DNA from: an uncultured Erysipelotrichaceae bacterium
GTDB lineage: Bacteria > Bacillota_I > Bacilli_A > RFN20 > CAG-826
Length of the DNA stretch: 15,390 bases
Assembly (NCBI GenBank): GCA_900321535.1
Contig: ONWJ01000217.1
Span: forward strand, 1 to 15,390
Direction: 5' to 3'
Made by a program: the position numbers and the translations under genes. Positions within the stretch are counted from its first letter, which is position 1. Each line of letters opens with the position of its first letter. A model generated the notes under the pieces. It saw nothing but the letters and a program-made list of their open reading frames with translations, had not been told where the DNA came from and ran no database searches. This document shows, one piece after another, positions 6,563 through 15,200 of the stretch.

Positions 6563-7282
6563 AAACCCATCTATAAACGAATCGTCATCAAATTCTCGGG
6601 CGAAGCGCTTGCTGACCATGAGGATTCGATGATTTTAGACTCCAAGAAACTCGCTGGAGTCGCGAAAGTCGTCAAAAGTGTCGTCGATCTCGGCGTGGAA
6701 GTCGCCGTTGTCGTTGGCGCAGGCAATATCTGGCGTGGCCGCTTAGCTGAGAAGATCGGCATTGAGCAAGCTACCGCGGACTACATGGGAATGCTTGGCA
6801 CCATCATCAATGCGATGGCCATCCAAAGCGTCCTTGAAAACAACGGAATTGCTTCCCGCGTCATGAGTTCCATCAACGTCAACCAGGTCTGCGAACCTTA
6901 TCTCCGCAGAAAAGCCTTACATCATCTTGATAAAGGTATCGTCACCATCTTCGCTGGTGGCACCGGAAACCCATACTTCACCACCGATACAACCGCGACC
7001 TTGCGCGCCTTAGAAGTAGGGGCAGAAGCCATCTTGATGGCGAAGAACGGCGTCGATGGCGTGTTCGATGATGACCCACGCAAGAACCCGAACGCGAAGC
7101 TTATCTCTCATCTTAGCTTCCGCGAATTGATCGCCAAAAAGCTTCAGGTCATGGATTTGACCGCCGCTGCAATGCTAGAAGGGAAAGACGTTGTCATCCG
7201 CGTCTTCAATATGGATGACCCCGACAATGTGACCAAGGTGCTATCGGGAGAAGAAATCGGCACCGTCATCGAAAACGATTAA
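6560..7282 (+). CDS. pyrH: Uridylate kinase (UMP kinase)
   Basis: Phosphorylates UMP to UDP with ATP in pyrimidine nucleotide synthesis; a cytosolic hexamer of the amino-acid-kinase fold. At 240 residues it has the usual length. Signatures in order are KRIVIKFSGEALA at the N-terminus, VVGAGNIWRGR, DYMGMLGTIINAMAIQ, FAGGTGNPYFTTDTTA, AILMAKNGVDGVFDDDP and LQVMDLTAAAM. The start ATG 6560 gives the standard N-terminus MKPIYKRI. A longer frame from 6479 would add 27 residues unlike the family and would run through the promoter. The gene follows the tsf terminator, has its own promoter and is probably co-transcribed with frr 17 bases downstream. In Bacilli the enzyme is allosterically controlled by GTP and UTP; no transcriptional control is visible here apart from the short promoter. 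Confidence 0.97.
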   Translation: MKPIYKRIVIKFSGEALADHEDSMILDSKKLAGVAKVVKSVVDLGVEVAVVVGAGNIWRGRLAEKIGIEQATADYMGMLGTIINAMAIQSVLENNGIASRVMSSINVNQVCEPYLRRKALHHLDKGIVTIFAGGTGNPYFTTDTTATLRALEVGAEAILMAKNGVDGVFDDDPRKNPNAKLISHLSFRELIAKKLQVMDLTAAAMLEGKDVVIRVFNMDDPDNVTKVLSGEEIGTVIEND

Positions 7283-7299
7283 TCGAAAAGGAGATATTT

Positions 7300-7845
7300 A
7301 TGGATGCTTATGTCTTAGAGTGCAAAGAAAGATTTGCGAAAACCATCGATTCATTGAAAGGCAACTTTGGCAAACTTCGTTCCGGAAGAGCCAATCCTGC
7401 GATCTTCAATGGCGTCAAATGCGACTATTATGGCGAGAAAATGGACATCACTTCCCTTTGCTCCATTTCTGTTCCAGAACCACGTCAGCTTCTTGTTAAG
7501 CCATATAGCAGAGAAGATATCAAGACCGTGGCCGCGGCGATCAACGCTGCAAACCTCGGCCTCAATCCAAACGTTGAAGCCGACGCCATCCGCATCATCA
7601 TTCCTCCGATGACCGAGGAAACCCGTAAAGAAATCGCTAAGAAAGCCAAAGCCCTTGCTGAGGAAGCCAAAATTGCTATCCGCAACGTGAGACGCGACAC
7701 CTTATCCTTACTCAAGGAAGATGATTCCATGAGCGATGACTACAAAGATCGCGTCGAGGACGACATCCAAAAGGAAGTCGAAGCCGCGACCAAGCAAGTC
7801 GAAGAGCTCTTGGCTGAGAAAACCAAAGAAGTCATGTCCATCTAA
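7300..7845 (+). CDS. frr: Ribosome recycling factor
   Basis: With EF-G it splits post-termination ribosomes. At 181 residues it is close to the usual 185. Family signatures are LRSGRANPAIFNGVKCDYYG, ITSLCSISVPEPRQLLVKPY, LGLNPNVEADAIRIIIPPMTEETRKE and the C-terminal DYKDRVEDDIQKEVE helix. A strong AAAGGAGA (7287-7293) is seven bases before ATG 7300. The gene sits 17 bases after the pyrH stop with no promoter between them, so pyrH-frr is a two-gene unit that ends at the hairpin immediately after the frr stop. Confidence 0.98.
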   Translation: MDAYVLECKERFAKTIDSLKGNFGKLRSGRANPAIFNGVKCDYYGEKMDITSLCSISVPEPRQLLVKPYSREDIKTVAAAINAANLGLNPNVEADAIRIIIPPMTEETRKEIAKKAKALAEEAKIAIRNVRRDTLSLLKEDDSMSDDYKDRVEDDIQKEVEAATKQVEELLAEKTKEVMSI

Positions 7846-7846
7846 T

Positions 7847-7874
7847 GAAAGTCGCCTTCGGGCGATTTTCTTTT
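7847..7874 (+). terminator. Intrinsic terminator after frr with UUCG tetraloop
   Basis: GAAAGTCGCC (7847-7856) pairs with GGCGATTTTC (7861-7870), including one G-U pair, around the very stable loop C(UUCG)G. TTTT follows. The T tract partly forms the stem. It begins two bases after the frr stop. Confidence 0.9.
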
Positions 7875-7914
7875 GAAAATCGTTTTATCCCCTACGCATA
7901 TGCGCGAGTTACGT

Positions 7915-7929
7915 TATAATACGCTCATG
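7915..7929 (+). promoter_or_regulatory. -10 element directly before uppS, probable leaderless start
   Basis: A perfect TATAAT (7915-7920) is followed by six bases and then ATG 7927. Transcription seven bases after the -10 would begin at the A of the start codon itself. No Shine-Dalgarno and no convincing -35 (CTACGC at 7892) are visible. It would drive uppS-cdsA-dxr-rseP-polC. Confidence 0.7.
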
Positions 7930-8661
7930 CGTAAAAAAGAAACATTCACCCTTCACAAACCACTTACCCACGTTGCTTTCATTATGGACGGCAACGGCAG
8001 ATGGGCCAATGCCCGCGGATTACCGCGTCATTTAGGCCATAAGGAAGCCTGCAAAAGACTTCGCGAAGTCGTCGATACTTGCAGGGAATTCGACATCAAA
8101 GTCCTTTCCTTCTATGCCTTTTCCACCGAAAACTGGAATAGGCCACAAGATGAAATCGATCATTTGATGGATTATCTAGAAGATTTCTTCCATTCCGAGA
8201 TGGACTACTTGATGTCTATCGGGACTCACGTCATCATCTCGGGCGATTATTCTAAACTTCGCCCATCTACCAAACAGGTTTGCGATGAAGTCATTGCCGA
8301 TACCGCGAAAAACGATACCTTCGTTTTGAACATCTGCCTCAATTATGGTGGCAGAGACGATATTGTCCGCGCCGCGAAAGCGATGGCGGAAGAATATAAG
8401 GAAGGCAAAATTGGATTGGATGATTTTACGGAAGCAAATTTCTCCAAGCATTTATATACGATGGGATTGCCTGATATCGATTTGATGATCAGGACGTCCG
8501 GCGAACAACGCCTATCCAATTATCTGCTCTATCAAAACGCATATGCTGAATTCGTTTTCACTCCGGTGAAATGGCCTGATTTCCGCAGAAAACAAGTCAT
8601 CGATTGCCTGAAGGAATACGATGGACGTAACAGAAGATATGGAGGCCTCAAAAATGAGTAA
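7927..8661 (+). CDS. uppS: Undecaprenyl diphosphate synthase (cis-prenyltransferase)
   Basis: Condenses isopentenyl diphosphate units onto farnesyl diphosphate to make the C55 lipid carrier precursor for peptidoglycan and other wall polymers. The N-terminal motif IMDGNGRWA has the catalytic Asp at residue 21. Further signatures are SFYAFSTENWNRP, LNYGGRDDIV, and DLMIRTSGEQRLSNYLL followed by WPDF. At 244 residues it has the usual length. I chose ATG 7927 because it places MDGNGRW at the usual distance from the N-terminus; an in-frame ATG at 7873 would add 18 residues and include the frr terminator region. It is first in a five-gene unit with dxr and cdsA, linking isoprenoid, lipid and envelope synthesis. 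The cdsA start overlaps its stop by 8 bases. Confidence 0.97.
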   Translation: MRKKETFTLHKPLTHVAFIMDGNGRWANARGLPRHLGHKEACKRLREVVDTCREFDIKVLSFYAFSTENWNRPQDEIDHLMDYLEDFFHSEMDYLMSIGTHVIISGDYSKLRPSTKQVCDEVIADTAKNDTFVLNICLNYGGRDDIVRAAKAMAEEYKEGKIGLDDFTEANFSKHLYTMGLPDIDLMIRTSGEQRLSNYLLYQNAYAEFVFTPVKWPDFRRKQVIDCLKEYDGRNRRYGGLKNE

Positions 8662-9727
8662 GCACCACATTGAAGTCAATCATCTTGATGAAAAGAAAAA
8701 GAAGTCTCTAGGCAATCGATTAATCGTTGCTGGCATTTTAGCGTTAGTGGGTATCCCTGCGATCGTCTTGGGCGGCTGGTTTTATTTTGGCTTCATCACA
8801 ATCATGTTGATTGGGGCGGTCTATGAAATTGTTCATACCTCCAGGAAAAAATACCCGTGGTATGTATGGGTTTTCACGTATTTGATCGCGATTGCGTTTG
8901 GCTATTGGGTTTTCTTTAAAGACAATTTATCTAGTTACTATGTTGCTCGAGACGCTGGAACATTAGACACTTGGCACATCTCTTTAGAGCTCCATTTTGA
9001 CTCCCTTTATCTTTCGGTTTTCGCGATTGCGATTGCTATCGGCGGCTACTTCCTCTTCTCCATCTTCAATGAGAACTTCACCAGTGGCGACGTCGGTTAC
9101 TTCGTTACCATGACTTTGCTTGTTGGACTTGGTTTCCAAGCGTTGCTATTCGTTCGTTATTACCCATTTGCTTATGGTTCAAGCAATACGCCAGGCATCA
9201 TCTATTCTCGTCCTTGGGATGCAAGCGTCGATAAGAGTACTCCAGTATTCCAATATTGGCATAGCGCGATCTTGATTCTCTTTGTCTTCTTGACCACGAT
9301 GCTCAATGACGTTTGGGCATATTTCGTGGGTATGCTTTTTGGCAAACACCACATGAATCCGCGTATTTCTCCGAATAAAACCTGGGAAGGTTTCTTTGGT
9401 GGCTGGATCTTAGGCGGCATTAGCGGCTTTGCCTTTGCAATGATCGTGGACGCCTGTGGCTTCCCCATTCTTCCTACCTTTAAGATTTTTGGTCCGGACA
9501 CCCAGTGGTGGTGGCCGTTCATCATGTCGATGGCCATTCCACTTATTGGTGATGTTGGTGACCTTAGCTTCTCCTTCGTGAAACGCAGCTTCGGTATCAA
9601 GGACTTCTCTAAGTTTATGGGTGCCCACGGTGGCATCTTAGACCGCGCTGACTCCTTGATCTTTACCTGCGTCTTCTCTTCTATCTTCGCGGTTTGCGTA
9701 ACGGTTGGCTGGAATTTCTTCTTATGA
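8654..9727 (+). CDS. cdsA: Phosphatidate cytidylyltransferase (CDP-diglyceride synthase)
   Basis: Integral membrane enzyme that turns phosphatidic acid and CTP into CDP-diacylglycerol, the branch point of phospholipid synthesis. The family signature at residues 307-333 starts SFVKRSFGIKD and ends with HGGILDRAD, and GDVGDLSF lies just before it. Other family stretches are NDVWAYFVGMLFGKH and SPNKTWEGFFGG. Several hydrophobic membrane segments follow a charged N-terminus (KKKKK at residues 14-18 region). At 357 residues it is much longer than the usual 260-280; the surplus lies in the first half, roughly residues 75-200, between recognisable membrane segments. ATG 8654 was chosen because GGAGG (8641-8645) is eight bases upstream. 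It overlaps uppS by ATGAGTAA and dxr by ATGA. Confidence 0.94.
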   Translation: MSKHHIEVNHLDEKKKKSLGNRLIVAGILALVGIPAIVLGGWFYFGFITIMLIGAVYEIVHTSRKKYPWYVWVFTYLIAIAFGYWVFFKDNLSSYYVARDAGTLDTWHISLELHFDSLYLSVFAIAIAIGGYFLFSIFNENFTSGDVGYFVTMTLLVGLGFQALLFVRYYPFAYGSSNTPGIIYSRPWDASVDKSTPVFQYWHSAILILFVFLTTMLNDVWAYFVGMLFGKHHMNPRISPNKTWEGFFGGWILGGISGFAFAMIVDACGFPILPTFKIFGPDTQWWWPFIMSMAIPLIGDVGDLSFSFVKRSFGIKDFSKFMGAHGGILDRADSLIFTCVFSSIFAVCVTVGWNFFL

Positions 9728-10878
9728 GGACTGTCTTACTTCTAGGTGCATCAGGATCCATCGGAACTCAAACGCTCGATTTATTGAAAAAGCATCGAGA
9801 TCTTTTCCGTTTAAACGGGTTCTGCGTGGGTTTTCGTGATTTTGTTATCCCTGACATCATCGCTAGTTTCCCAGAAGTAAAAGCAATTTATCTCCGCGAT
9901 AATAAGAAAAAAGCGGATTACCAATCTCGTTTTCCTGGCATTTCTTTTTTCAGTGAAGAAGACGGTTGGGAAGGCTTGTTCCGTATTTCCGATCCTGAAA
10001 TGGTAGTGAATGCCCTGGTTGGCTTTTCTGGAATGGTTCCTTCCGTTTTGACGTTAAGACAAAACCGAATCCTTTGCTTGGCCAATAAAGAGTCGCTTGT
10101 TGTTGGCGGCGCGTTCATCCAAAAAGAGTTGGAACAAGGACACGGCAAACTTTATCCAATTGATTCAGAACATGTCGCCATCGCGAAACTATTCTCTCGC
10201 GTTCCTCTCGATGAAATCGATACTTTGTATATCACTGCAAGCGGAGGAAGTTTCCGCGATAAGCAAAGAAAAGATCTTGAGCACGTTACTAAAGATGACG
10301 CCTTAGCCCATCCTACATGGTCAATGGGGGCGAAGATCACGATCGATTCTGCGACCATGATGAACAAGGGCTTTGAAGTCATCGAGGCTAGATGGCTTTA
10401 TGACTTCCCATTAGAAAAAACCAAAATCATGATGCATAAGCAATCTCATGTTCATTCGTTGGTGTTAAAGAAAGACGGCACTTATGTGGCCGATGTTTCT
10501 GCCCCCGATATGCACGGACCGATTGAATATGCCTTGATGGAAACAAAGGTGGATTTTGTCCTAAAAACCGGAAAAACCCTGCAAGACCTTGGTCCATTTG
10601 ATTTTGCCGAGTTCGATCCGATACGTTATCCAGCGGTCGGCATCGCGCTTGATGCCTATCAACGTGGCGGGAATAGCCCGGCGGTACTAAACGCCGCGAA
10701 CGAAGAAGCGGTCTACGCTTTCTTAGATGGTCTGATTCCATTTTTATCGATTGAAGAAGTGGTTACTGTCGCTCTTGACTACATCCCGTTCGTCGAACCG
10801 AAAACGGTTGAAGATCTTGTCCAAACGGATGCGGAAACCAGAGCCTTTGTCCGTAGACTTTGCAGGAGGGAATGCTGA
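9724..10878 (+). CDS. dxr: 1-deoxy-D-xylulose 5-phosphate reductoisomerase
   Basis: Second step of the MEP isoprenoid pathway: converts DXP to MEP with NADPH. At 384 residues it has normal length. The NADPH loop GASGSIG is at residues 8-14. CLANKESLVVGG follows. The metal ligands are D147 and E149 (PIDSEHVAI) and E218 (MMNKGFEVIEARWL), with the flexible-loop region around HPTWSMG. NAANEEAVYAFL near the C-terminus is also typical. The ATG overlaps the cdsA stop (ATGA) and no Shine-Dalgarno is visible, so translation is probably coupled to cdsA. Its presence shows that this organism makes isoprenoids by the MEP route, feeding UppS in the same transcript. Confidence 0.98.
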   Translation: MRTVLLLGASGSIGTQTLDLLKKHRDLFRLNGFCVGFRDFVIPDIIASFPEVKAIYLRDNKKKADYQSRFPGISFFSEEDGWEGLFRISDPEMVVNALVGFSGMVPSVLTLRQNRILCLANKESLVVGGAFIQKELEQGHGKLYPIDSEHVAIAKLFSRVPLDEIDTLYITASGGSFRDKQRKDLEHVTKDDALAHPTWSMGAKITIDSATMMNKGFEVIEARWLYDFPLEKTKIMMHKQSHVHSLVLKKDGTYVADVSAPDMHGPIEYALMETKVDFVLKTGKTLQDLGPFDFAEFDPIRYPAVGIALDAYQRGGNSPAVLNAANEEAVYAFLDGLIPFLSIEEVVTVALDYIPFVEPKTVEDLVQTDAETRAFVRRLCRREC

Positions 10879-12269
10879 TGCAGTGGTATGACGTCCTCAA
10901 ATATATCGTGATTATCGTCGTTATGCTCGGCGTCCTCATTTCGCTTCACGAATTGGGACACTTGATCACCGCTAAGATTTTCCACGTCTATTGCTTTGAT
11001 TATTCGATTGGCTTTGGCCCAGCGATCATTCATAAGAAAAAGAAAAATGCCGAAACCTATTTCTCGCTTCGTGTGATTCCGCTTGGCGGTTTCGTTACGA
11101 TGTATGGCGAGCCAGGTGCCGTTCCTGAAGGGATGGAAGAACCTCCAATTGAACGTTCGTTGAATTCCATTCATAAAGGCAAAAAGTCAGTCATCCTTTC
11201 GGCCGGTATTATTACCAACTTCATTTTGGGATTCATTCTCATTGGTATCTCTTCCTTTGCGTTCCCTCAGTACTACTACGCTTATGGTGGTTATCAAAGC
11301 GAAACGGTGAGCATCAACTATGTTCATCCAGAATACTCCGACCAGGCGCTGGAGTACTTAAGCGCACACATGCCAGCAGACGCCCAAGCCAAAGAATACA
11401 TCGTTCCGTTGGTCATGTATGGCGCGAACATTCCTATCCTCGATAGTGAGGTCTACCTTTATTCCTCCGATGGGGTCACAAAGCTAGAAGAGGAACCCCG
11501 TGTAGCGGTTTATTATCCTTCTTCCCTGATTGAAGCCCGTCCTTCTAGTGACTTCATCCGTCTTTATCCGGTGCTAAAAAACGCGGATGGAACGATTGTT
11601 GAAACGACCGCCGCGCATAAAGAATTGGGCATCAAGTATTACCCGAACACGGAGCAAAGCGTGGGATATCTAAACTATGCAAGTGACACCTTCCAAGGCG
11701 CTAAGTTCACGATTCACCCTCATTTCATCCGTGTGAAAGAGAACATGAAGACTTCTCAACTTGTTGAGGCTTATAAAAACGAAAGCCTTGTTCCAACCAA
11801 CGAACTGACGTACGCCATCGAGAACAAGACATGCAAAGATGTCGGCATGAAGATGCCCGTCATCAAAAGTTGGAATGGCTGGGATCGTGGCTGGCAAGAT
11901 TGGGGCAAGAAAACGTTAAATGCCTATACAGCGATTGGACAAGGTTTAGCTTCGTTATTCACGCCGGGAGGAATCAAAAACCTTTCTGGTATTGTCGGCA
12001 TGACCGCCGCACTTCCCACGGTAGAAGCAACGGGTGGTTGGTCAAACATCTTCTTCTTCGCTGGTCTATTGTCCATTAACCTCGGCGTGTTCAACCTTCT
12101 CCCGTTCCCAGGGTTAGACGGTTGGCAATTGCTTACGACCGCAGTAGAAGGAATCAGTAGAAAGAAGATTCCTGCAAGGGTGCAGGGCATCGTTTCTTTG
12201 ATTGGCATGGTACTTTTATTCGCCCTTGCCGCCTTCATTCTGGTCAAAGATATTATCGGGTTATTCTAA
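10878..12269 (+). CDS. rseP: RseP/RasP-family intramembrane zinc metalloprotease (site-2 protease)
   Basis: Membrane protease that in relatives cuts anti-sigma factors, signal-peptide remnants or cell-division proteins. HELGH (residues 24-28) follows an N-terminal hydrophobic helix. Next come IPLGGFVTMYGE, a second membrane span near ILSAGIITNFILGFILIG, the late motif NLLPFPGLDGW (Asp 414), and a C-terminal membrane helix. At 463 residues it is about 40 longer than Bacillus RasP. The extracytoplasmic part between the second and third spans (residues about 130-345) lacks a recognisable PDZ signature. I chose ATG 10878 because AGGAGGG (10864-10870) is seven bases upstream; ATG 10872 is too close to that site. 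The start shares one base with the dxr stop. The neighbours match rasP in Bacillus, but proS, which usually comes next, is missing. Confidence 0.93.
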   Translation: MQWYDVLKYIVIIVVMLGVLISLHELGHLITAKIFHVYCFDYSIGFGPAIIHKKKKNAETYFSLRVIPLGGFVTMYGEPGAVPEGMEEPPIERSLNSIHKGKKSVILSAGIITNFILGFILIGISSFAFPQYYYAYGGYQSETVSINYVHPEYSDQALEYLSAHMPADAQAKEYIVPLVMYGANIPILDSEVYLYSSDGVTKLEEEPRVAVYYPSSLIEARPSSDFIRLYPVLKNADGTIVETTAAHKELGIKYYPNTEQSVGYLNYASDTFQGAKFTIHPHFIRVKENMKTSQLVEAYKNESLVPTNELTYAIENKTCKDVGMKMPVIKSWNGWDRGWQDWGKKTLNAYTAIGQGLASLFTPGGIKNLSGIVGMTAALPTVEATGGWSNIFFFAGLLSINLGVFNLLPFPGLDGWQLLTTAVEGISRKKIPARVQGIVSLIGMVLLFALAAFILVKDIIGLF

Positions 12270-12281
12270 GGAGGACGAGAC

Positions 12282-15200
12282 ATGCAAAAGAAAATGCAAT
12301 CTTTTTTGAAATCTCTTGGCATCTCTGATGTCGAGCGTTTTGACATGGACTTCATCCTCGTCGCCCGTAATCCTTATCAAAGCGAGAAGATCGATATGGC
12401 GGTGGAAAAGGAAGAGCCATGGGAATATGAACTTCTCAGCGAGTTTATCGAAGCTTCCGCGACCATTCGTTACCCTTATTCCATTCGATTCTCCTACGGA
12501 AGAGAAGTTACCCCAGATGATGTCGGCCATCTTTTGATGGACTGGCATCTCGCTCTTTACCATGACATCCCTGATTTTGTGACCGATTGCCCTAGAAGCG
12601 GCGTAATCAGTTTGACCTTTGAATCAGAAGAAGAGAAAGAGAAATCTGCCCGCAAGGTCAATGACCTCAAAGAGCTTTTTGCCTTTATCAATTATCCTTA
12701 TTCCATTTTGACCAAAGTCTCGCCTAGAAAGAGCGACCCAACTCCGGTGGAAGTTGAAATCAAAGCCGAAGAAACCGAGATGGTTGAAGTCGCGCTTCCT
12801 GAAGAAGACGAAAACAAGGTTGAAATGGTGGAGGTTTCGGTTGAAGAAAAACCGGAAAAACCTGCAGAACCTGTCTTAAATGAGACTGTAGTGGAAGAAA
12901 CTGTCGAGATTGAAGCCACAGAAGAAGCTTCGGAAGACATAGAAATCGAACTCTATGAGCCAGAATCTCCTTCCGCTGAGGAGGAGACAAAGGTTGAAGC
13001 GCAGGCTGAACCGGTTCAAGAATCCGCTCCGATGGAAGAGAACACTCAAGTCGAAATCGAAGAAGGCGTTCCTCAGGACATCGACTTATCTAGTGGCGAA
13101 TGGCAAGCAGTGGATAATGTAGACGCCGAAGCCGAAGAAGCTTCTAGCGAGCAAGATGAACTCGAAGAAGCTTTAACCGGCGAACAGTTAATTGAACGTG
13201 ACCGCAAGGCATCTATTGAAGCATCCGAAGACGAACTCATCCGTGAGAAATTAGATAACCGCCGTCGAATGGAAGAAGAACGCAACGCCCAAAGAGTATG
13301 GAAAGTCGGCGACTACAAGCCTTGCAATTCCATCCATGAAATCTTCCAAATGCCACTTGGCAACGTTGACTTCTCGGGTGTAATTTTCGAAGGCGAGGCC
13401 AGATTATCTAGAAAGGGCAATCTTTTCGGTACCTATGGAATGGGCGATGCGAATGACGCGATTTCCATCCGTGTCATCGGAGGAAAACGTATCTCCGAAG
13501 AACGCATCCGTCAAATGAAACCAGGTGAATGGTTCCGTATCCGTGGGGCAATTGATGTCGATAAATTCTCCAATCAACGCATCGTTATGGCGCATTTCGT
13601 CGACCCATTAAGCCCTCCCGAACCTCGTCATGACCCCGAACCAGTGAAACGCGTTGAATTGCATTTGCATTCCAACATGTCGACTCTTGACGGCGTGGCT
13701 GAAATCAAATCCTATGTCCAACTTGCCTCTGAGATGGGGATGGACGCTTTAGCGTTGACTGACCACGGCGTCATCCAAGCCTTCCCAGCTGCCCAAAACG
13801 CGGTGAAGGATTTAAAGAAAAAGGGCAAGCAATTTAAGATGATCTATGGGGCTGAACTTTATATGTTCGACCTCAAGCCAGAATACATCAAAAACCCGAC
13901 AGACATTCCTCTTCGTGGCGCTCGATACTGCGTCTTCGATACTGAAACCACGGGCTTGTCTGCGAAATATGATCGCATCGTCGAATTCGGCGGCGTCATC
14001 ATCGAAGGCGGCAACGTGGTAAAACGTTGGGACACCCTGATCAATCCTGAGATGGATCTTAGCCACGCCCACGAAGCGCTTGCCATCAACCATATCGACG
14101 AAGAAGAATTGCTCCGCGCTCCAAAAATGAGCGAGGTTTTGCCGAAGATTTTAGACTTTTTGAAAGACTCTATCTTGGTCGCGCATAACGCGACATTCGA
14201 TATTGGCTTCTTGAATGCGACTTTTGCGCGTTATGGATTGCCGCCGATCTCAAATCCAATTATCGACACCATGCCGCTCTCCCATTATTTCTTCCCATTT
14301 GCTGGAAGACATAATGAAGGTGCTTTGCTAAAGAACTTAGGGCTACAAATCTATAACGAGAAGGACGCTCACCGCGCTGACTACGACGCGAACGCTTTAA
14401 GCGAGGGCTGGCAAGTCATGCTCGTCCAACTTGAGATGCAAAAGCCAGGCATCACCCATGCTGACCTCGCTAATCTCACCATCGAACGTGGTGACCCAAG
14501 CTGGATTGGGAACCCTGATGATCCAGAAGATCCTGGCCGCATCCGCTTCCAAGAACAGGAAGAGAAGTTCAATGCTTTCTGCCGTCATATCCATGACTAT
14601 CACTGCGTTGTTTTGTGCAAGAACCAGAAGGGCTTAAGTGCCTTATATCGCATTGTTTCGGAAGGTCATACTACTTATTTAGGACGTGCTTCTTTGCCTA
14701 AGACTCCACGCACTCTCATCGAAGAATTACGTGAGGATTTGGTGATTGGCTCCGCTTGCTTCAACAGCGAGGTCTTTGAAATTGCAATGACCCGTGACCG
14801 CGATGACCTTGTGAAGACAATCTCCTTCTACGACTATATCGAGATTCAACCGCTTGAAAACTACTCCTATTTGTTGAACATGGGACGTGTTCAAAGCAGG
14901 GAACAATTGATTGAGATCCTCCACGATATCATCGAGGCGGCCCATATCGCTGGTAAGCCTGTCGTGGCTACTGGAGACGTTCATTATCTCAACCCCGAAG
15001 ATAAAATCCTCCGCGATGTTTATATCTATGCGAAGACCATCGGCGGTGGTTCTCACGCGATGAACCCGCCAGCTAGAGAACGTAAACCTATCTTCCAAAA
15101 TCCGGATCAACATTTCAGATCCACGCGGGAAATGCTGGATTCTTTTGAAAAATGGATGAGCAAGGAAGAGGCTTACGAATATGTCGTAACCAATTCTAGA

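Noticed and set aside
10860..10877. TTG or ATG starts for rseP at 10860 and 10872
   Set aside because: TTG 10860 lies upstream of the ribosome binding site and ATG 10872 is one base after it; ATG 10878 has correct spacing.
12698..13285. Ser/Thr-rich minus-strand frames opposite the acidic part of polC
   Set aside because: They are the antisense of a Glu/Val-rich coding segment whose forward frame is continuous with PolC domains on both sides.
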